From NCBI RefSeq assembly GCF_040807025.1, contig NC_090944.1, forward strand, positions 3,004,068-3,068,067: a stretch of DNA of 64,000 nucleotides, in the 5' to 3' direction. Below, piece by piece: positions 47,101-61,600 of this stretch (position 1 is the first letter of the stretch; each line of letters opens with the position of its first letter). A program made the translations under genes and the position numbers. Source of the DNA: Struthio camelus (taxonomy: Eukaryota > Chordata > Aves > Struthioniformes > Struthionidae). The notes under the pieces are model-generated. The model made no database searches. It was given only the letters and a program-made list of their open reading frames with translations, and was not told where the DNA came from.

Positions 47101-50100
47101 CCCAAAACAAGCCCAGCACCCGCAACACAAGCCCAGCACCTCCAAAACAAGCCCATGATCCCCTCAGCACTCCCACAAGCCCAACACAACAAACACACGG
47201 CCCAGATCTCCTCTGCACCCCCAACACAAAGCCCAGCACTCCCAAGACAAGGCCCAGACCCCTCTGCACCCCCATGACAAGCCCGACACCCCCACAACAA
47301 CTCCCAGATCCCCTCTGCACACCCACCACTAGCCCAGCACCCCCACCACAAGCCCAGCACCCCCAACACAACGCCCAGATCCCCTCTGCACCCCCACCAC
47401 AAGGCCCTGATCCCCTCTGCACTCCCAAAACACATCCAGCACCTCGAAAACAAGCCCCTGATCCCCTCAGTACCCCCAATACAAGGCCCCGATCTCCTCA
47501 GCACACCCACCACAACGCCCAGACCCCTCAGTACCCCTACGACAAGCCGAGCACCCCCAACACAATGCCCAGATCTCCTCTGCACCACGGAAAAAAAGGC
47601 CCAGCACCTTGAAAACATGGCCAGATCCCCTCAGCACCCCCACTACAAGCCCCGCACCTCCAAAACAATGCCCCGATCAACTCAGCAGCCGCACCACAAG
47701 CCCTGAACCCCCAACGCAATGCCCAGATCCCCTCAGCACCCCTACCACAAGCCCAGCACCCCCAACACAATGCCCCGATCCCCTCAGCAACCCCAAAACA
47801 AGGCCCAGATCCCCTCAGCAAACCCATTACAAGACCAGCTCCCCCGACACAAGGCTCACATCCCCTCAGCACTCGCACAACACACCCAGCACCCCCAACA
47901 CAAGGCCCAGATCCCCTCTGCACCCTGCATGACAATCCCAGCACGCCAAAAACAAGCCCCAGTTCCCCTCAGCACTCCCACACGCCCCACACAACAAACA
48001 CAATGCCCAGATCCCCTCCGCACGCCCAAAACAAGGCCCTGATCCCATCTGCACTCCCAAAACACACCCAGCACTCCCACAACAAGCCCAGCACCCCCAG
48101 TGCAAGACCTAGCTCCCCTCAGCACCCCCACCACAAGCCCAGCACCCCTCAGCACCCCCAAAACAAGCCCTGCACCCCCACCACAATACCCCGATCCCCT
48201 CAGCAACCCCAAAACAAGGCCCACATCCCCTCAGCAAACCCATTACAAGACCAGCTCCCCCGACACAAGGCCCACATCCCATCAGCAGCCCGACCACAAG
48301 CCCAGCACGCGTAACACAACACCCAGATCCCCTCTGCACCCCCACAACAAGCCCAGCACCCCCAGTGCAAGACCGAGCTCTCCTCAGCACCCCCACCACA
48401 AGCCCAGCACCCACAACACAACGCCCAGCTCCCATCTGCACCGCAAAAACAAGGCCTGCACACGCAACACAAGCCCAGCACCTCAAAAACAAGCCCAGAT
48501 CCCCTCAGCACCCCCACAACAAGGCCCAGCAACTCCCAACACAACGCCCACCTCCCCTCTGCACTTCCACAAAAGCCCAGCAGCCTGCATGACAAGCCCA
48601 GCACCTCAAAACAAGCCCCATATTCCCTCAGCACCCCCACAAGAAGGTCCAGATCCCCTCAGCACCCCCATGACAAGCCCAGATCCCCTCTGCACTCCCA
48701 CAAGCCCAACACAACAAACACACAGCCCAGATCCCCTCTGCACCCCCATAACAGGCCCAACACCTCCAATACAAGCCCCAGATCCCCTCCGCACTGGCAC
48801 AACACGCCCAGCTCCCCTAACACAAGCCCAGATCCCCTCTGCACCCCCACAACAAAGCCCAGCACACCAAACACAATGCCCAGATCCCCTCTGCACCCCC
48901 ACCACAAGGCCCTGATCCCCTCTGCACTCCCAAAACACATCCAGCACCTCGAAAACAAGCCCCTGATCCCCTCAGTACCCCCAATACAAGGCCCCGTTCT
49001 CCTCAGCACCCCCACCACAACGCCCAGATCCCCTCAGCACCCCCACCACAAGCCCAGCACCCCCAACACAATGCCCAGATCTCCTCTGCACCACGGAAAA
49101 AAAGGCCCAGCACCTCGAAAACATGGCCAGATCCCCTCAGCACCCCCACCACAAGCCCAGCACCCCCAACCCAACGCCCAGATCCCCTCTGCACCCCCAA
49201 AACAAGGCTAGCACCCTGCATGACAAGCCCAGCACCTCGAAAACAAGCCAAGATTGCCTCAGCACCCCCACCACAAGCCCAGCACCCCCAAAACAAGCCC
49301 ATCATCCCCTCAGCACTCCCCCAAGCCCAACACAACAAACACACAGCCCAGATCCCCTCAGCAGCCCCAACACAAGGCCCAGCACTCCCAAGACAAGGCC
49401 CAGACCCCTCAGTACCCCTATGACAAGTCCAACACCTCCGACACCATGCCCAGATCCCCTCTGCACCCCCACAACAGGCCCCAGATCCCCTCAGCACTCC
49501 CACAAGCTCTACACAACAAACACAACGCCCAGATCCCCTGAGCACCCCCGACACACAGCCCAGATCCCCTAGGCACTCCCACATGCCCAACACAACAAAA
49601 ACACGGCCTGAATCAGCTCAGCATCCCCTCCACAAGCCCAGCACTCCAAAAACAACACCCAGCACCCCCAACACAATGCCCCGATCCCCTCAGCAACCCC
49701 AAAACAAGGCCCACATCCCCTCAGCAAACCCATTACAAGACCAGCTCCCCCGACACAAGGCCCACATCCCAACAGCAGCCTGACCACAAGCCCAGCACCC
49801 GTAACACAACACCGAGATCCCATCTGCACTCCCAAAAGAAGGCCCAGCACTCCCACAACAAGCCCAGCACCCCCAGTGCAAGACCTAGCTCTCCTCAGCA
49901 CCCCCACCACAAGCCCAGCACCCCCACCACAACGCCCCGATCCCCTCAGCACCCCCACCACAAGCCCAGCAACCCCAACGCAATGCCCAGATCCCCTCTG
50001 CACCCCTACCACAAGCCCAGCACCCCCAATACAAGGCCCCGATCCCCTCAGCAACCCCAAAACAGGGCCCAGATCCCCTCAGCAAACCCATTACAAGACC

Positions 50101-53100
50101 AGCTCCCCCGACACAAGGCCCACATCCCCTCAGCACCCCCAAAACAAGGCCCAGCAACTCCAACACAACGCCCAGCTCGCCTCTGCACCCCCACAAAAAT
50201 CCCAGCCCCCGCAACACAAGCCCAACACCTCCAAAACAAGCCCAGATCCCCTCTGCACTCCCACAAGCCCAACACAACAAACACACAGCCCCGATCCCCT
50301 CTGCACCCCTATAACAGGCCCAACACCTCCAATACAAGCCCCAGATCCCCTCCGCACTCGCACAACACGCCCACCACCCCCAACACAAGGCCCAGATCCA
50401 ATCAGCACCCCCACAACAAAGCCCAGCACCCCTAACACAACACCCAGATCCCGTTCAGTACCCTCATGACAAGACCAGCACCCCCAACACAACACTCAGA
50501 TCCCCCAAAACAAGGCCCAGCAACTCCAACACAACGCCCAGCTTCCCTCTGCACCCCCAAAACAAGCCCAGCACCCGCAACACAAGCCCAGCACCTCCAA
50601 AACAAGCCCATGATCCCCTCAGCACTCCCACAAGCCCAACACAACAAACACACGGCCCAGATCTCCTCTGCACCCCCAACACAAAGCCCAGCACTCCCAA
50701 GACAAGGCCCAGACCCCTCTGCACCCCCATGACAAGCCCGACACCCCCACAACAACTCCCAGATCCCCTCTGCACACCCACCACTAGCCCAGCACCCCGA
50801 CCACAAGCCCAGCACCCCCAACACAACGCCCAGATCCCCTCTGCACCCCCACCACAAGGCCCTGATCCCCTCTGCACTCCCAAAACACATCCAGCACCTC
50901 GAAAACAAGCCCCTGATCCCCTCAGTACCCCCAATACAAGGCCCCGTTCTCCTCAGCACCCCCACCACAACGCCCAGACCCCTCAGTACCCCTACGACAA
51001 GCCCAGCACCCCCAACACAATGCCCAGATCTCCTCTGCACCACGGAAAAAAAGGCCCAGCACCTTGAAAACATGACCTGATCCCCTCAGCACCCCCACTA
51101 CAAGCCCCACACCTCCAAAACAATGCCCCGATCAACTCAGCAGCCGCACCACAAGCCCTGAACCCCCAACGCAATGCCCAGATACCCTCAGCACCCCTAT
51201 CACAAGCCCAGCACCCCCAACACAATGCCCCGATCCCCTCAGCAACCCCAAAACAAGGCCCAGATCCCCTCAGCAAACCCATGACAAGACCAGCTCCCCC
51301 GACACAAGGCCCACATCCCCTCAGCACTCGCACAACACACCCAGCACCCCCAACACAAGGCCCAGATCCCCTCTGCACCCTGCATGACAATCCCAGCACG
51401 CCAAAAACAAGCCCCAGTTCCCCTCAGCACTCCCACACGCCCCACACAACAAACACAATGCCCAGATCCCCTCTGCACCCCCACCACAAGGCCCTGATCC
51501 CCTCTGCACTCCCAAAACACATCCAGCACCTCGAAAACAAGCCCCTGATCCCCTCAGTACCCCCAATACAAGGCCCCGATCTCCTCAGCACCCCCACCAC
51601 AACGCCCAGATCCCCTCAGCACCCCCACCACAAGCCCAGCACCCCCAACACAATGCCCAGATCTCCTCTGCACCACGGAAAAAAAGGCCCAGCACCTCGA
51701 AAACATGGCCAGATCCCCTCAGCACCCCCACTACAAGCCCCGCATCTCCAAAACAATGCCCGAGATCCCCTCAGCAGCCCCACCACAATGCCCAGATCCC
51801 CTCTGCACCCCCAACGCAATGCCCACATGCCCTCAGCACCCCTATCACAAGCCCAGCACCCCCTACAAAATGCCCCGATCCCCTCAGCACCCCCACCACA
51901 AGCCCTGCACCCCCAACACAATGCCCCAGATCCCCTCAGCAACCCCAAAACAAGGCCCACATCCCCTCAGCAAACCCATTACAAGACCAGCTCCCCCGAC
52001 ACAAGGCCAACATCCCCTCAGCACCCGCAAAACAAGGCCCAGCAACTCCAACACAACACCCAGCTCCCCTCTGCACTTCCACAAAAAGCCCAGCAGCCTG
52101 CATGGCAAGCCCAGCACCTCAAAACAAGCCCCATATTCCCTCAGCACTCCCACAAGAAGGTCCAGATGCCCTCAGCACCCCCATGACAAGCCCAGATCCC
52201 CTCTGCACTCCCACAAGCCCAACACAACAAACACACAGCCCAGATCCCCTCTGCACCCCCATAACAGGCCCAACACCTCCAATACAAGCCCCAGATCCCC
52301 TCCGCACTCGCACAACACGCCCAGCTCCCCTAACACAAGCCCAGATCCCCTCAGCACCACTATGACAAGTCCAGCACCGCCAACACAAGGCCCTGATCCC
52401 CTCTGCACCCCCACAACAAAGCCCAGCACCTCAAAAACAATGTCCAGATCCCCTAAACACCCCCACAACAAAGCCCAGCACCCCCAACACAACACCCAGA
52501 TCCCCCAAAACAAGTCCCAGCACCTCCAACACAACGCCCAGCTTCCCTCTGCACCCCCAAAACAAGCCCAGCACCCGCAACACAAGCCCAGCACCTCCAA
52601 AACAAGCCCAGATCCCCTCAACACTCCCACAAGCTCAACACAACAAACACACAGCCCAGATCCCCTCTGCACCCCCATAACAGGCCCAACACCTCCAATA
52701 CAAGCCCCAGATCCCCTCCGCACTCGCACAACACGCCCAGCTCCCCTAACACAAGCCCAGATCCCCTCAGCACCACTATGACAAGTCCAGCACCCCCAAC
52801 ACAAGGCCCAGATCCCCTCTGCACCCCCACAACAAAGCCCAGCACCCCGAACACAAAGCCCAGATCCCCTCAGCACCCCCACCACAAGCCCAGCACCCCG
52901 AACACAACGCCCAGATCCCCTCTGCACCCCCAAAACAAGGCTAGCACCCTGCATGACAAGCCCAGCACCTCGAAAACAAGCCAAGATTGCCTCAGCACCC
53001 CCACCACAAGCCCAGCACCCCCAAAACAAGCCCATCATCCCCTCAGCACTCCCCCAAGCCCAACACAACAAACACACAGCCCAGATCCCCTCAGCAGCCC

Positions 53101-56100
53101 CAACACAAGGCCCAGCACTCCCAAGACAAGGCCCAGACCCCTCAGTACCCCTATGACAAGTCCAACACCTCCGACACCATGCCCAGATCCCCTCTGCACC
53201 CCCACAACAGGCCCCAGATCCCCTCAGCACTCCCACAAGCTCTACACAACAAACACAACGCCCAGATCCCCTGAGCACCCCCGACACACAGCCCAGATCC
53301 CCTAGGCACTCCCACATGCCCAACACAACAAAAACACGGCCTGAATCAGCTCAGCATCCCCTCCACAAGCCCAGCACTCCAAAAACAACACCCAGCACCC
53401 CCAACACAATGCCCCGATCCCCTCAGCAACCCCAAAACAAGGCCCACATCCCCTCAGCAAACCCATTACAAGACCAGCTCCCCCGACACAAGGCCCACAT
53501 CCCATCAGCAGCCTGACCACAAGCCCAGCACCCGTAACACAACACCGAGATCCCATCTGCACTCCCAAAAGAAGGCCCAGCACTCCCACAACAAGCCCAG
53601 CACCCCCAGTGCAAGACCTAGCTCTCCTCAGCACCCCCACCACAAGCCCAGCACCCCCACCACAACGCCCAGATACCCTCAGCACCCCCACTACAAGCCC
53701 CGCACCTCCAAAACAACGCCCCGATCCCCTCAGCACCCCCACCACAAGCCCAGCAACCCCAACGCAATGCCCAGATCCCCTCTGCACCCCTACCACAAGC
53801 CCAGCACCCCCAATACAAGGCCCCGATCCCCTCAGCAACCCCAAAACAGGGCCCAGATCCCCTCAGCAAACCCATTACAAGACCAGCTCCCCCGACACAA
53901 GGCCCACATCCCCTCAGCACCCCCAAAACAAGGCCCAGCAACTCCAACACAACGCCCAGCTCGCCTCTGCACCCCCACAAAAATCCCAGCCCCCGCAACA
54001 CAAGCCCAACACCTCAAAACAAGCCCAGATCCCCTCAACACTCCCACAAACTCAACACAACAAACACACAGCCCCGATCCCCTCTGCACCCCTATAACAG
54101 GCCCAACACCTCCAATACAAGCCCCAGATCCCCTCCGCACTCGCAAAACAGGCCCAACACCCCCAACACAAGGCCCAGATCCAATCAGCACCCCCACAAC
54201 AAAGCCCAGCACCCCCAACACAACGCCCCGATCCCCTTCAGTACCCTCATGACAAGACCAGCACCCCCAACACAACACTCAGATCCCCCAAAACAAGGCC
54301 CAGCAACTCCAACACAACGCCCAGCTCCCCTCTGCACCCCCAAAACAAGCCCAGCACCCGCAACACAAGCCCAGCACCTCCAAAACAAGCCCATGATCCC
54401 CTCAGCACTCCCACAAGCCCAACACAACAAACACACGGCCCAGATCTCCTCTGCACCCCCAACACAAAGCCCAGCACTCCCAAGACAAGGCCCAGACCCC
54501 TCTGCACCCCCATGACAAGCCCGACACCCCCACAACAACTCCCAGATCCCCTCTGCACACCCACCACTAGCCCAGCACCCCCACCACAAGCCCAGCACCC
54601 CCAACACAACGCCCAGATCCCCTCTGCACCCCCACCACAAGGCCCTGATCCCCTCTGCACTCCCAAAACACATCCAGCACCTCGAAAACAAGCCCCTGAT
54701 CCCCTCAGTACCCCCAATACAAGGCCCCGATCTCCTCAGCACACCCACCACAACGCCCAGACCCCTCAGTACCCCTACGACAAGCCGAGCACCCCCAACA
54801 CAATGCCCAGATCTCCTCTGCACCACGGAAAAAAAGGCCCAGCACCTTGAAAACATGGCCAGATCCCCTCAGCACCCCCACTACAAGCCCCGCACCTCCA
54901 AAACAATGCCCCGATCAACTCAGCAGCCGCACCACAAGCCCTGAACCCCCAACGCAATGCCCAGATCCCCTCAGCACCCCTACCACAAGCCCAGCACCCC
55001 CAACACAATGCCCCGATCCCCTCAGCAACCCCAAAACAAGGCCCAGATCCCCTCAGCAAACCCATTACAAGACCAGCTCCCCCGACACAAGGCTCACATC
55101 CCCTCAGCACTCGCACAACACACCCAGCACCCCCAACACAAGGCCCAGATCCCCTCTGCACCCTGCATGACAATCCCAGCACGCCAAAAACAAGCCCCAG
55201 TTCCCCTCAGCACTCCCACACGCCCCACACAACAAACACAATGCCCAGATCCCCTCCGCACGCCCAAAACAAGGCCCTGATCCCATCTGCACTCCCAAAA
55301 CACACCCAGCACTCCCACAACAAGCCCAGCACCCCCAGTGCAAGACCTAGCTCCCCTCAGCACCCCCACCACAAGCCCAGCACCCCTCAGCACCCCCAAA
55401 ACAAGCCCTGCACCCCCACCACAATACCCCGATCCCCTCAGCAACCCCAAAACAAGGCCCACATCCCCTCAGCAAACCCATTACAAGACCAGCTCCCCCG
55501 ACACAAGGCCCACATCCCATCAGCAGCCCGACCACAAGCCCAGCACGCGTAACACAACACCCAGATCCCCTCTGCACCCCCACAACAAGCCCAGCACCCC
55601 CAGTGCAAGACCGAGCTCTCCTCAGCACCCCCACCACAAGCCCAGCACCCACAACACAACGCCCAGCTCCCATCTGCACCGCAAAAACAAGGCCTGCACA
55701 CGCAACACAAGCCCAGCACCTCAAAAAAAAAGCCCAGATCCCCTCAGCACCCCCACAACAAGGCCCAGCAACTCCCAACACAACGCCCACCTCCCCTCTG
55801 CACTTCCACAAAAGCCCAGCAGCCTGCATGACAAGCCCAGCACCTCAAAACAAGCCCCATATTCCCTCAGCACCCCCACAAGAAGGTCCAGATCCCCGCA
55901 GCACTCCCATGACAAGCCCAGATCCCCTCTGCACTCCCACAAGCCCAACACAACAAACACACAGCCCAGATCCCCTCTGCACCCCCATAACAGGCCCAAC
56001 ACCTCCAATACAAGCCCCAGATCCCCTCCGCACTCGCACAACACGCCCAGCTCCCCTAACACAAGCCCAGATCCCCTCTGCACCCCCACAACAAAGCCCA

Positions 56101-58690
56101 GCACAACAAACACAATGCCCAGATCCCCTCTGCACCCCCACCACAAGGCCCTGATCCCCTCTGCACTCCCAAAACACATCCAGCACCTCGAAAACAAGCC
56201 CCTGATCCCCTCAGTACCCCCAATACAAGGCCCCGTTCTCCTCAGCACCCCCACCACAACGCCCAGATCCCCTCAGCACCCCCACCACAAGCCCAGCACC
56301 CCCAACACAATGCCCAGATCTCCTCTGCACCACGGAAAAAAAGGCCCAGCACCTCGAAAACATGGCCAGATCCCCTCAGCACCCCCACCACAAGCCCAGC
56401 ACCCCCAACCCAACGCCCAGATCCCCTCTGCACCCCCAAACAAGGCTAGCACCCTGCATGACAAGCCCAGCACCTCGAAAACAAGCCAAGATTGCCTCAG
56501 CACCCCCACCACAAGCCCAGCACCCCCAAAACAAGCCCATCATCCCCTCAGCACTCCCCCAAGCCCAACACAACAAACACACAGCCCAGATCCCCTCAGC
56601 AGCCCCAACACAAGGCCCAGCACTCCCAAGACAAGGCCCAGACCCCTCAGTACCCCTATGACAAGTCCAACACCTCCGACACCATGCCCAGATCCCCTCT
56701 GCACCCCCACAACAGGCCCCAGATCCCCTCAGCACTCCCACAAGCTCTACACAACAAACACAACGCCCAGATCCCCTGAGCACCCCCGACACACAGCCCA
56801 GATCCCCTAGGCACTCCCACATGCCCAACACAACAAAAACACGGCCTGAATCAGCTCAGCATCCCCTCCACAAGCCCAGCACTCCAAAAACAACACCCAG
56901 CACCCCCAACACAATGCCCCGATCCCCTCAGCAACCCCAAAACAAGGCCCACATCCCCTCAGCAAACCCATTACAAGACCAGCTCCCCCGACACAAGGCC
57001 CACATCCCAACAGCAGCCTGACCACAAGCCCAGCACCCGTAACACAACACCGAGATCCCATCTGCACTCCCAAAAGAAGGCCCAGCACTCCCACAACAAG
57101 CCCAGCACCCCCAGTGCAAGACCTAGCTCTCCTCAGCACCCCCACCACAAGCCCAGCACCCCCACCACAACGCCCCGATCCCCTCAGCACCCCCACCACA
57201 AGCCCAGCAACCCCAACGCAATGCCCAGATCCCCTCTGCACCCCTACCACAAGCCCAGCACCCCCAATACAAGGCCCCGATCCCCTCAGCAACCCCAAAA
57301 CAGGGCCCAGATCCCCTCAGCAAACCCATTACAAGACCAGCTCCCCCGACACAAGGCCCACATCCCCTCAGCACCCCCAAAACAAGGCCCAGCAACTCCA
57401 ACACAACGCCCAGCTCGCCTCTGCACCCCCACAAAAATCCCAGCCCCCGCAACACAAGCCCAACACCTCCAAAACAAGCCCAGATCCCCTCTGCACTCCC
57501 ACAAGCCCAACACAACAAACACACAGCCCCGATCCCCTCTGCACCCCTATAACAGGCCCAACACCTCCAATACAAGCCCCAGATCCCCTCCGCAATCGCA
57601 CAACACGCCCACCACCCCCAACACAAGGCCCAGATCCAATCAGCACCCCCACAACAAAGCCCAGCACCCCTAACACAACACCCAGATCCCGTTCAGTACC
57701 CTCATGACAAGACCAGCACCCCCAACACAACACTCAGATCCCCCAAAACAAGGCCCAGCAACTCCAACACAACGCCCAGCTTCCCTCTGCACCCCCAAAA
57801 CAAGCCCAGCACCCGCAACACAAGCCCAGCACCTCCAAAACAAGCCCATGATCCCCTCAGCACTCCCACAAGCCCAACACAACAAACACACGGCCCAGAT
57901 CTCCTCTGCACCCCCAAAACAAAGCCCAGCACTCCCAAGACAAGGCCCAGACCCCTCTGCACCCCCATGACAAGCCCGACACCCCCACAACAACTCCCAG
58001 ATCCCCTCTGCACACCCACCACTAGCCCAGCACCCCCACCACAAGCCCAGCACCCCCAACACAACGCCCAGATCCCCTCTGCACCCCCACCACAAGGCCC
58101 TGATCCCCTCTGCACTCCCAAAACACATCCAGCACCTCGAAAACAAGCCCCTGATCCCCTCAGTACCCCCAATACAAGGCCCCGTTCTCCTCAGCACCCC
58201 CACCACAACGCCCAGACCCCTCAGTACCCCTACGACAAGCCCAGCACCCCCAACACAATGCCCAGATCTCCTCTGCACCACGGAAAAAAAGGCCCAGCAC
58301 CTCGAAAACATGGCCAGATCCCCTCAGCACCCCCACTACAAGCCCCACACCTCCAAAACAATGCCCCGATCAACTCAGCAGCCGCACCACAAGCCCTGAA
58401 CCCCCAACGCAATGCCCAGATCCCCTCAGCACCCCTACCACAAGCCCAGCACCCCCAACACAATGCCCCGATCCCCTCAGCAACCCCAAAACAAGGCCCA
58501 GATCCCCTCAGCAAACCCATTACAAGACCAGCTCCCCCGACACAAGGCTCACATCCCCTCAGCACTCGCACAACACACCCAGCACCCCCAACACAAGGCC
58601 CAGATCCCCTCTGCACCCTGCATGACAATCCCAGCACCCCAAAAACAAGCCCCAGTTCCACTCAGCACTCCCACACGCCCCACACAACAA
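44160..58690. repeat. Two tandem copies of a 7.24-kb higher-order repeat, each of two ~3.5-kb halves
   Basis: Blocks starting near 46078, 49583, 53316 and 56821 share a marker (CATGCCCAACACAACAAAAA) and are spaced 3505, 3733 and 3505. The 46-51-kb stretch matches 53-58.7 kb at offset 7238. On the left, 44.4-45.3 kb matches 51.2-52.1 kb at offset 6822, so the second copy carries an extra 416 bases. Beyond about 58690 the order changes. Confidence 0.82.
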
Positions 58691-61600
58691 ACACAATGCC
58701 CAGATCCCCTCCGCACGCCCAAAACAAGGCCCTGATCCCATCTGCACTCCCAAAACAAGGCCCAGCCCTCCCACAACAAGCCCAGCACCCCCAGTGCAAG
58801 ACCTAGCTCCCCTCAGCACCCCCACCACAAGCCCAGCACCCCTCAGCACCCCCAAAACAAGCCCTGCACCCCCACCACAATACCCCGATCCCCTCAGCAA
58901 CCCCAAAACAAGGCCCACATCCCCTCAGCAAACCCATTACAAGACCAGCTCCCCCGACACAAGGCCCACATCCCATCAGCAGCCCGACCACAAGCCCAGC
59001 ACGCGTAACACAACACCCAGATCCCCTCTGCACCCCCACAACAAGCCCAGCACCCCCAGTGCAAGACCGAGCTCTCCTCAGCACCCCCACCACAAGCCCA
59101 GCACCCACAACACAACGCCCAGCTCCCATCTGCACCGCAAAAACAAGGCCTGCACACGCAATACAAGCCCAGCACCTCAAAAACAAGCCCAGATCCCCTC
59201 AGCACCCCCACAACAAGGCCCAGCAACTCCCAACACAACGCCCAGCTCCCCTCTGCACTTCCACAAAAAGCCCAGCAGCCTGCATGACAAGCCCAGCACC
59301 TCAAAACAAGCCCCATATTCCCTCAGCACCCCCACAAGAAGGTCCAGATGCCCTCAGCACCCCCATGACAAGCCCAGATCCCCTCTGCACTCCCACAAGC
59401 CCAACACAACAAACACACAGCCCAGATCCCCTCTGCACCCCCATAACAGGCCCAACACCTCCAATGCAAGCCCCAGATCCCCTCCGCACTGGCACAACAC
59501 GCCCAGCTCCCCTAACACAAGCCCAGATCCCCTCTGCACCCCCACAACAAAGCCCAGCACACCAAACACAATGCCCAGATCCCCTCAGCACCCCCACCAC
59601 AAGGCCCTGATCCCCTCTGCACTCCCAAAACACATCCAGCACCTCGAAAACAAGCCCCTGATCCCCTCAGTACCCCCAATACAAGGCCCCGTTCTCCTCA
59701 GCACCCCCACCACAACGCCCAGATCCCCTCAGCACCCCCACCACAAGCCCAGCACCCCCAACACAATGCCCAGATCTCCTCTGCACCACAGAAAAAAAGG
59801 CCCAGCACCTCGAAAACATGGCCAGATCCCCTCAGCACCCCCACTACAAGCCCCGCATCTCCAAAACAATGCCCGAGATCCCCTCAGCAGCCCCACCACA
59901 ATGCCCAGATCCCCTCTGCACCCCCAACGCAATGCCCACATGCCCTCAGCACCCCTATCACAAGCCCAGCACCCCCTACAAAATGCCCCGATCCCCTCAG
60001 CACCCCCACCACAAGCCCAGCACCCCCAACACAATGCCCCAGCTCCCCTCTGCACTTCCACAAAAAGCCCAGCAGCCTGCATGACAAGCCCAGCACCTCA
60101 AAACAAGCCCCATATTCCCTCAGCACTCCCACAAGAAGGTCCAGATGCCCTCAGCACCCCCATGACAAGCCCAGATCCCCTCTGCACTCCCACAAGCCCA
60201 ACACAACAAACACACAGCCCACATCCCCTCTGCACCCCCATAACAGGCCCAACACCTCCAATACAAGCCCCAGATCCCCTCCGCACTCGCACAACACGCC
60301 CAGCTCCCCTAACACAAGCCCAGATCCCCTCTGCACCCCCACAACAAAGCCCAGCACACCAAACACAATGCCCAGATCCCCTCAGCACCCCCACCACAAG
60401 GCCCTGATCCCCTCTGCATTCCCAAAACACATCCAGCACCTCGAAAACAAGCCCCTGATCCTCTCAGTACCCCCAATACAAGGCCCCGTTCTCCTCAGCA
60501 CCCCCACCACAACGCCCAGATCCCCTCAGCACCCCCACCACAAGCCCAGCACCCCCAACACAATGCCCAGATCTCCTCTGCACCACGGAAAAAAAGGCCC
60601 AGCACCTCGAAAACATGGCCAGATCCCCTCAGCACCCCCACTACAAGCCCCGCATCTCCAAAACAATGCCCGAGATCCCCTCAGCAGCCCCACCACAATG
60701 CCCAGATCCCCTCTGCACCCCCAACGCAATGCCCACATGCCCTCAGCACCCCTATCACAAGCCCAGCACCCCCTACAAAATGCCCCGATCCCCTCAGCAC
60801 CCCCACCACAAGCCCTGCACCCCCAACACAATGCCCCAGATCCCCTCAGCAACCCCAAAACAAGGCCCACATCCCCTCAGCAAACCCATTACAAGACCAG
60901 CTCCCCCGACACAAGGCCCACATCCCCTCAGCACCCGCAAAACAAGGCCCAGCAACTCCAACACAACGCCCAGCTCCCCTCTGCACTTCCACAAAAAGCC
61001 CAGCAGCCTGCATGACAAGCCCAGCACCTCAAAACAAGCCCCATATTCCCTCAGCACCCCCACAAGAAGGTCCAGATGCCCTCAGCACCCCCATGACAAG
61101 CCCAGATCCCCTCTGCACTCCCACAAGCCCAACACAACAAACACACAGCCCAGATCCCCTCTGCACCCCCATAACAGGCCCAACACCTCCAATACAAGCC
61201 CCAGATCCCCTCCGCACTGGCACTACACGCCCAGCCTCCCTAACACAAGCCAAGATCCCCTCAGCACCACTATGACAAGTCCAGCACCCCCAACACAAGG
61301 CCCAGATCCCCTCTGCACCCCCACAACAAAGCCCAGCACCTCAAAAACAATGTCCAGATCCCCTAAACACCCCCACAACAAAGCCCAGCACCCCAAACAC
61401 AACGCCCAGATCCCCTCAGCACCCCCATGACAAGCCCAGCACCCCCAACACAACGCCCAGATCCCCCAAAACAAGGCCCAGCAACTCCAACACAACGCCC
61501 AGCTATCCTCTGCACCCCCAAAACAAGCCCAGCACCCGCAACACAAGCCCAGCACCTCCAAAACAAGCCCATGATCCCCTCAACACTTCCACAAGCTCAA

